NCBI GenBank assembly: GCA_009702955.1
Contig: WLHA01000062.1
Span: 1-6,826, forward strand
Direction: 5' to 3'
Length of the DNA: 6,826 nucleotides
Source: Actinomycetota bacterium
GTDB lineage: Bacteria; Actinomycetota; Acidimicrobiia; IMCC26256
A model generated the notes under the pieces. It worked only from the letters and a program-made list of their open reading frames with translations. It was not told the origin of the DNA and did not search any database. A program made the translations under genes and the position numbers. Shown here piece after piece: positions 6,141 to 6,826 of this stretch (the first letter of the stretch is position 1; every line of letters begins with the position of its first letter).

Positions 6141-6180
6141 CTTGAAGATTGGCTTGAAGATTGGCTTGAAGGAAGATTGG
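6141..6180. repeat. 12-bp tandem repeat (CTTGAAGATTGG)
   Basis: Two perfect copies at 6141-6152 and 6153-6164, followed at 6165-6180 by a third copy expanded by four bases (CTTGAAGGAAGATTGG, an internal GGAA insertion). The array lies 35 bp upstream of the 55-residue gene and upstream of the regulator promoter. It may be a replication-slippage array or iterated protein-binding sites. Confidence 0.85.
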
Positions 6181-6184
6181 CCGG

Positions 6185-6202
6185 TAGAGAGAAATCTCTC
6201 TA
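6185..6202. promoter_or_regulatory. 18-bp perfect palindrome abutting the -35, candidate operator
   Basis: TAGAGAGAAATCTCTCTA: arms of 8 bp around a central AA, perfectly symmetrical. Its right edge touches the TTGACA at 6203. It lies between two divergent genes, about 80 bp from the start of the 55-residue gene. A dimeric regulator, possibly the adjacent MerR-type protein, is the likely ligand; this is inferred from position and symmetry. Confidence 0.5.
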
Positions 6203-6233
6203 TTGACATTTCCTACAAAGGTGAGAGTATCCT
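6203..6233 (+). promoter_or_regulatory. promoter of the MerR-family gene with stretched spacer
   Basis: A consensus -35 TTGACA at 6203-6208 and a -10 TATCCT at 6228-6233 are separated by 19 nt. Promoters activated by MerR-family proteins typically have 19-20 nt spacers instead of 17, so autoregulation by the downstream gene is plausible. Within the spacer, CCT-ACAA-AGG (6212-6221) is a short dyad. A second dyad, TGAGAG/CTCTCA (6222-6227 and 6234-6239), has the -10 exactly as its loop. The distance from the -10 to the ATG leaves a leader of about 130 nt. Confidence 0.5.
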
Positions 6234-6369
6234 CTCTCAGAGTACCTACACGAACTATGTGACGAAAGCCACAAACGAGCCCTCCCCCTCAGATGGCTCC
6301 TCCGGTGAGCACCTGCCATGTAGAGCACTCTCCGTCTAGAGAACCTTCCCTTGAGAGAACAGAGATTGA
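6234..6369 (+). other. untranslated leader of the MerR-family gene
   Basis: If the promoter at 6203-6233 is used, the regulator mRNA has a leader of about 130 nt. I see no convincing gene in it. It contains a direct repeat AGAGAAC at 6338-6344 and 6354-6360, 16 bp apart, but no riboswitch or strong hairpin that I recognise. The ribosome binding site before the ATG is weak (GAGA-rich). A TGA sits immediately before the ATG, so the frame cannot extend upstream. Confidence 0.35.
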
Positions 6370-6826
6370 ATGCCCGAAGAATCCGGAGGCTGGCGCATAG
6401 ACGACCTTGCGCGTCGTACCTCATTGACTGTTGACACCATCAGGTTCTACCAGCGCGAGGGACTTCTCCAGCCGGCAGCCAAGGTTGGGCGCACGAAGGA
6501 ATTTGGGCCCGATCACCTTGCCAGGCTCGAGCGCATCCGCGAACTACAGGCCAAGAGATTCTCACTCGCCGCGATTCGGGCGCTGTTAGATGCCGATCGA
6601 GGGGCGGATCTCGTCGAGGAAGTTTTCGCGGGCGACATCGGAGTCTCGTATACCCTCGAAGAACTTATTCTGAAGAGCGGGATCAACGAGAATACCGTTG
6701 CGATTCTTCGAAGCGAGCGTTTACTGAGAGACCCATCGGAGTTCGGGCAGAGTACTTACGACGCCAATGACCTCGACATGATTCGCGCAGTAGGAGAGTT
6801 AAGCCGCCTCGGCATTCCTAATCCGA
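6370..6826 (+). CDS. MerR-family transcriptional regulator with a second MerR-like domain (partial, right edge)
   Basis: The visible 152 codons begin with a MerR winged helix-turn-helix. WRIDDLARRTSLTVDTIRFYQREGLL (8-33) holds the recognition helix and wing entry (IRFYQREGLL), and HLARLERIRELQAKRFSLAAIRALLD (about 49-74) is the second helical pair. Instead of the usual long dimer helix, residues about 93-150 repeat the plan: YTLEELILKSGINENTVAILRSERLL, then YDANDLDMIRAVGELSRLGIP. This looks like a second, diverged MerR-like unit lacking the conserved FY of the first. I recall actinobacterial MerR proteins of this layout, where the second unit may bind a ligand or aid dimerisation. A TGA directly precedes the ATG, which fixes the start. 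Targets probably include its own promoter. No metal-binding cysteines are visible in the present part. Confidence 0.88.
   Translation, partial: MPEESGGWRIDDLARRTSLTVDTIRFYQREGLLQPAAKVGRTKEFGPDHLARLERIRELQAKRFSLAAIRALLDADRGADLVEEVFAGDIGVSYTLEELILKSGINENTVAILRSERLLRDPSEFGQSTYDANDLDMIRAVGELSRLGIPNP

Noticed and set aside
6142..6339. 65-codon plus-strand frame spanning the tandem repeat and the promoter
   Set aside because: It begins at a TTG within the 12-bp repeat, has no Shine-Dalgarno sequence, encodes repeat-derived residues (KIGLKIGL) and overlaps the promoter and dyads.
6200..6424. 74-codon minus-strand frame opposite the regulator start
   Set aside because: It is antisense to the well-supported MerR-type coding start and its promoter region, and is Arg/Ser-rich as expected for a shadow frame.
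1..6826. CRISPR array, transposon, tRNA or phage genes
   Set aside because: No regularly spaced repeats, transposase motifs, terminal inverted repeats or cloverleaf were seen; the only tandem repeat has no spacers.

Overview
The window looks like chromosomal DNA from a moderate-GC actinobacterium. I favour the Acidimicrobiia or a relative, but this is an inference from gene content and order with no phylogeny run. The main clue is a run on the minus strand that joins a PimB'-type mannosyltransferase, a four-helix membrane protein, an SRPBCC protein, a small acidic protein resembling DUF5304 and a ROK glucokinase. I recall closely similar neighbourhoods around glucokinase in other Actinobacteria.

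Minus-strand operon (about 4838 down to 1). Seven genes are packed head to tail: a 63-residue P450-type ferredoxin, a BphA4-like FAD-dependent ferredoxin reductase (GTG start, 8 bp after the ferredoxin stop), the GT4 mannosyltransferase, a membrane protein, an SRPBCC protein, a DUF5304-like protein, and a ROK glucokinase that overlaps the preceding stop in an ATGA junction and runs off the left edge. The largest gaps are 40 and 62 bp. The first two genes form a redox module that would need an oxygenase, most likely a cytochrome P450, which is not in the window. The rest concern envelope phosphoinositol mannoside synthesis and sugar phosphorylation.

Divergent plus-strand gene (4995-5831). This is an enoyl-CoA hydratase/isomerase (crotonase) family protein with a good ribosome binding site. 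Both classical hydratase glutamates are replaced and an aspartate of the PaaG isomerase type is kept, so a simple hydratase label is doubtful. A 156-bp region separates it from the ferredoxin and must hold both promoters.

Right-hand part (5832-6826). A long GC-rich hairpin, followed by a second nested hairpin, lies between the convergent crotonase gene and a 55-codon minus-strand gene (5939-6106) that has a clear Shine-Dalgarno sequence. Divergent from that gene is a MerR-family regulator (6370 to the right edge). It appears to carry two successive MerR-like winged-helix units and is cut by the window end. The 263 bp between these two genes hold a 12-bp tandem repeat, a perfect TTGACA with a 19-nt spacer to TATCCT (the stretched spacing typical of MerR-controlled promoters), and two GAGAG/CTCTC dyads, one abutting the -35 and one centred on the -10. 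This regulatory region and its two divergent genes are the least explained part of the window. No tRNA, rRNA, CRISPR or transposon was seen.
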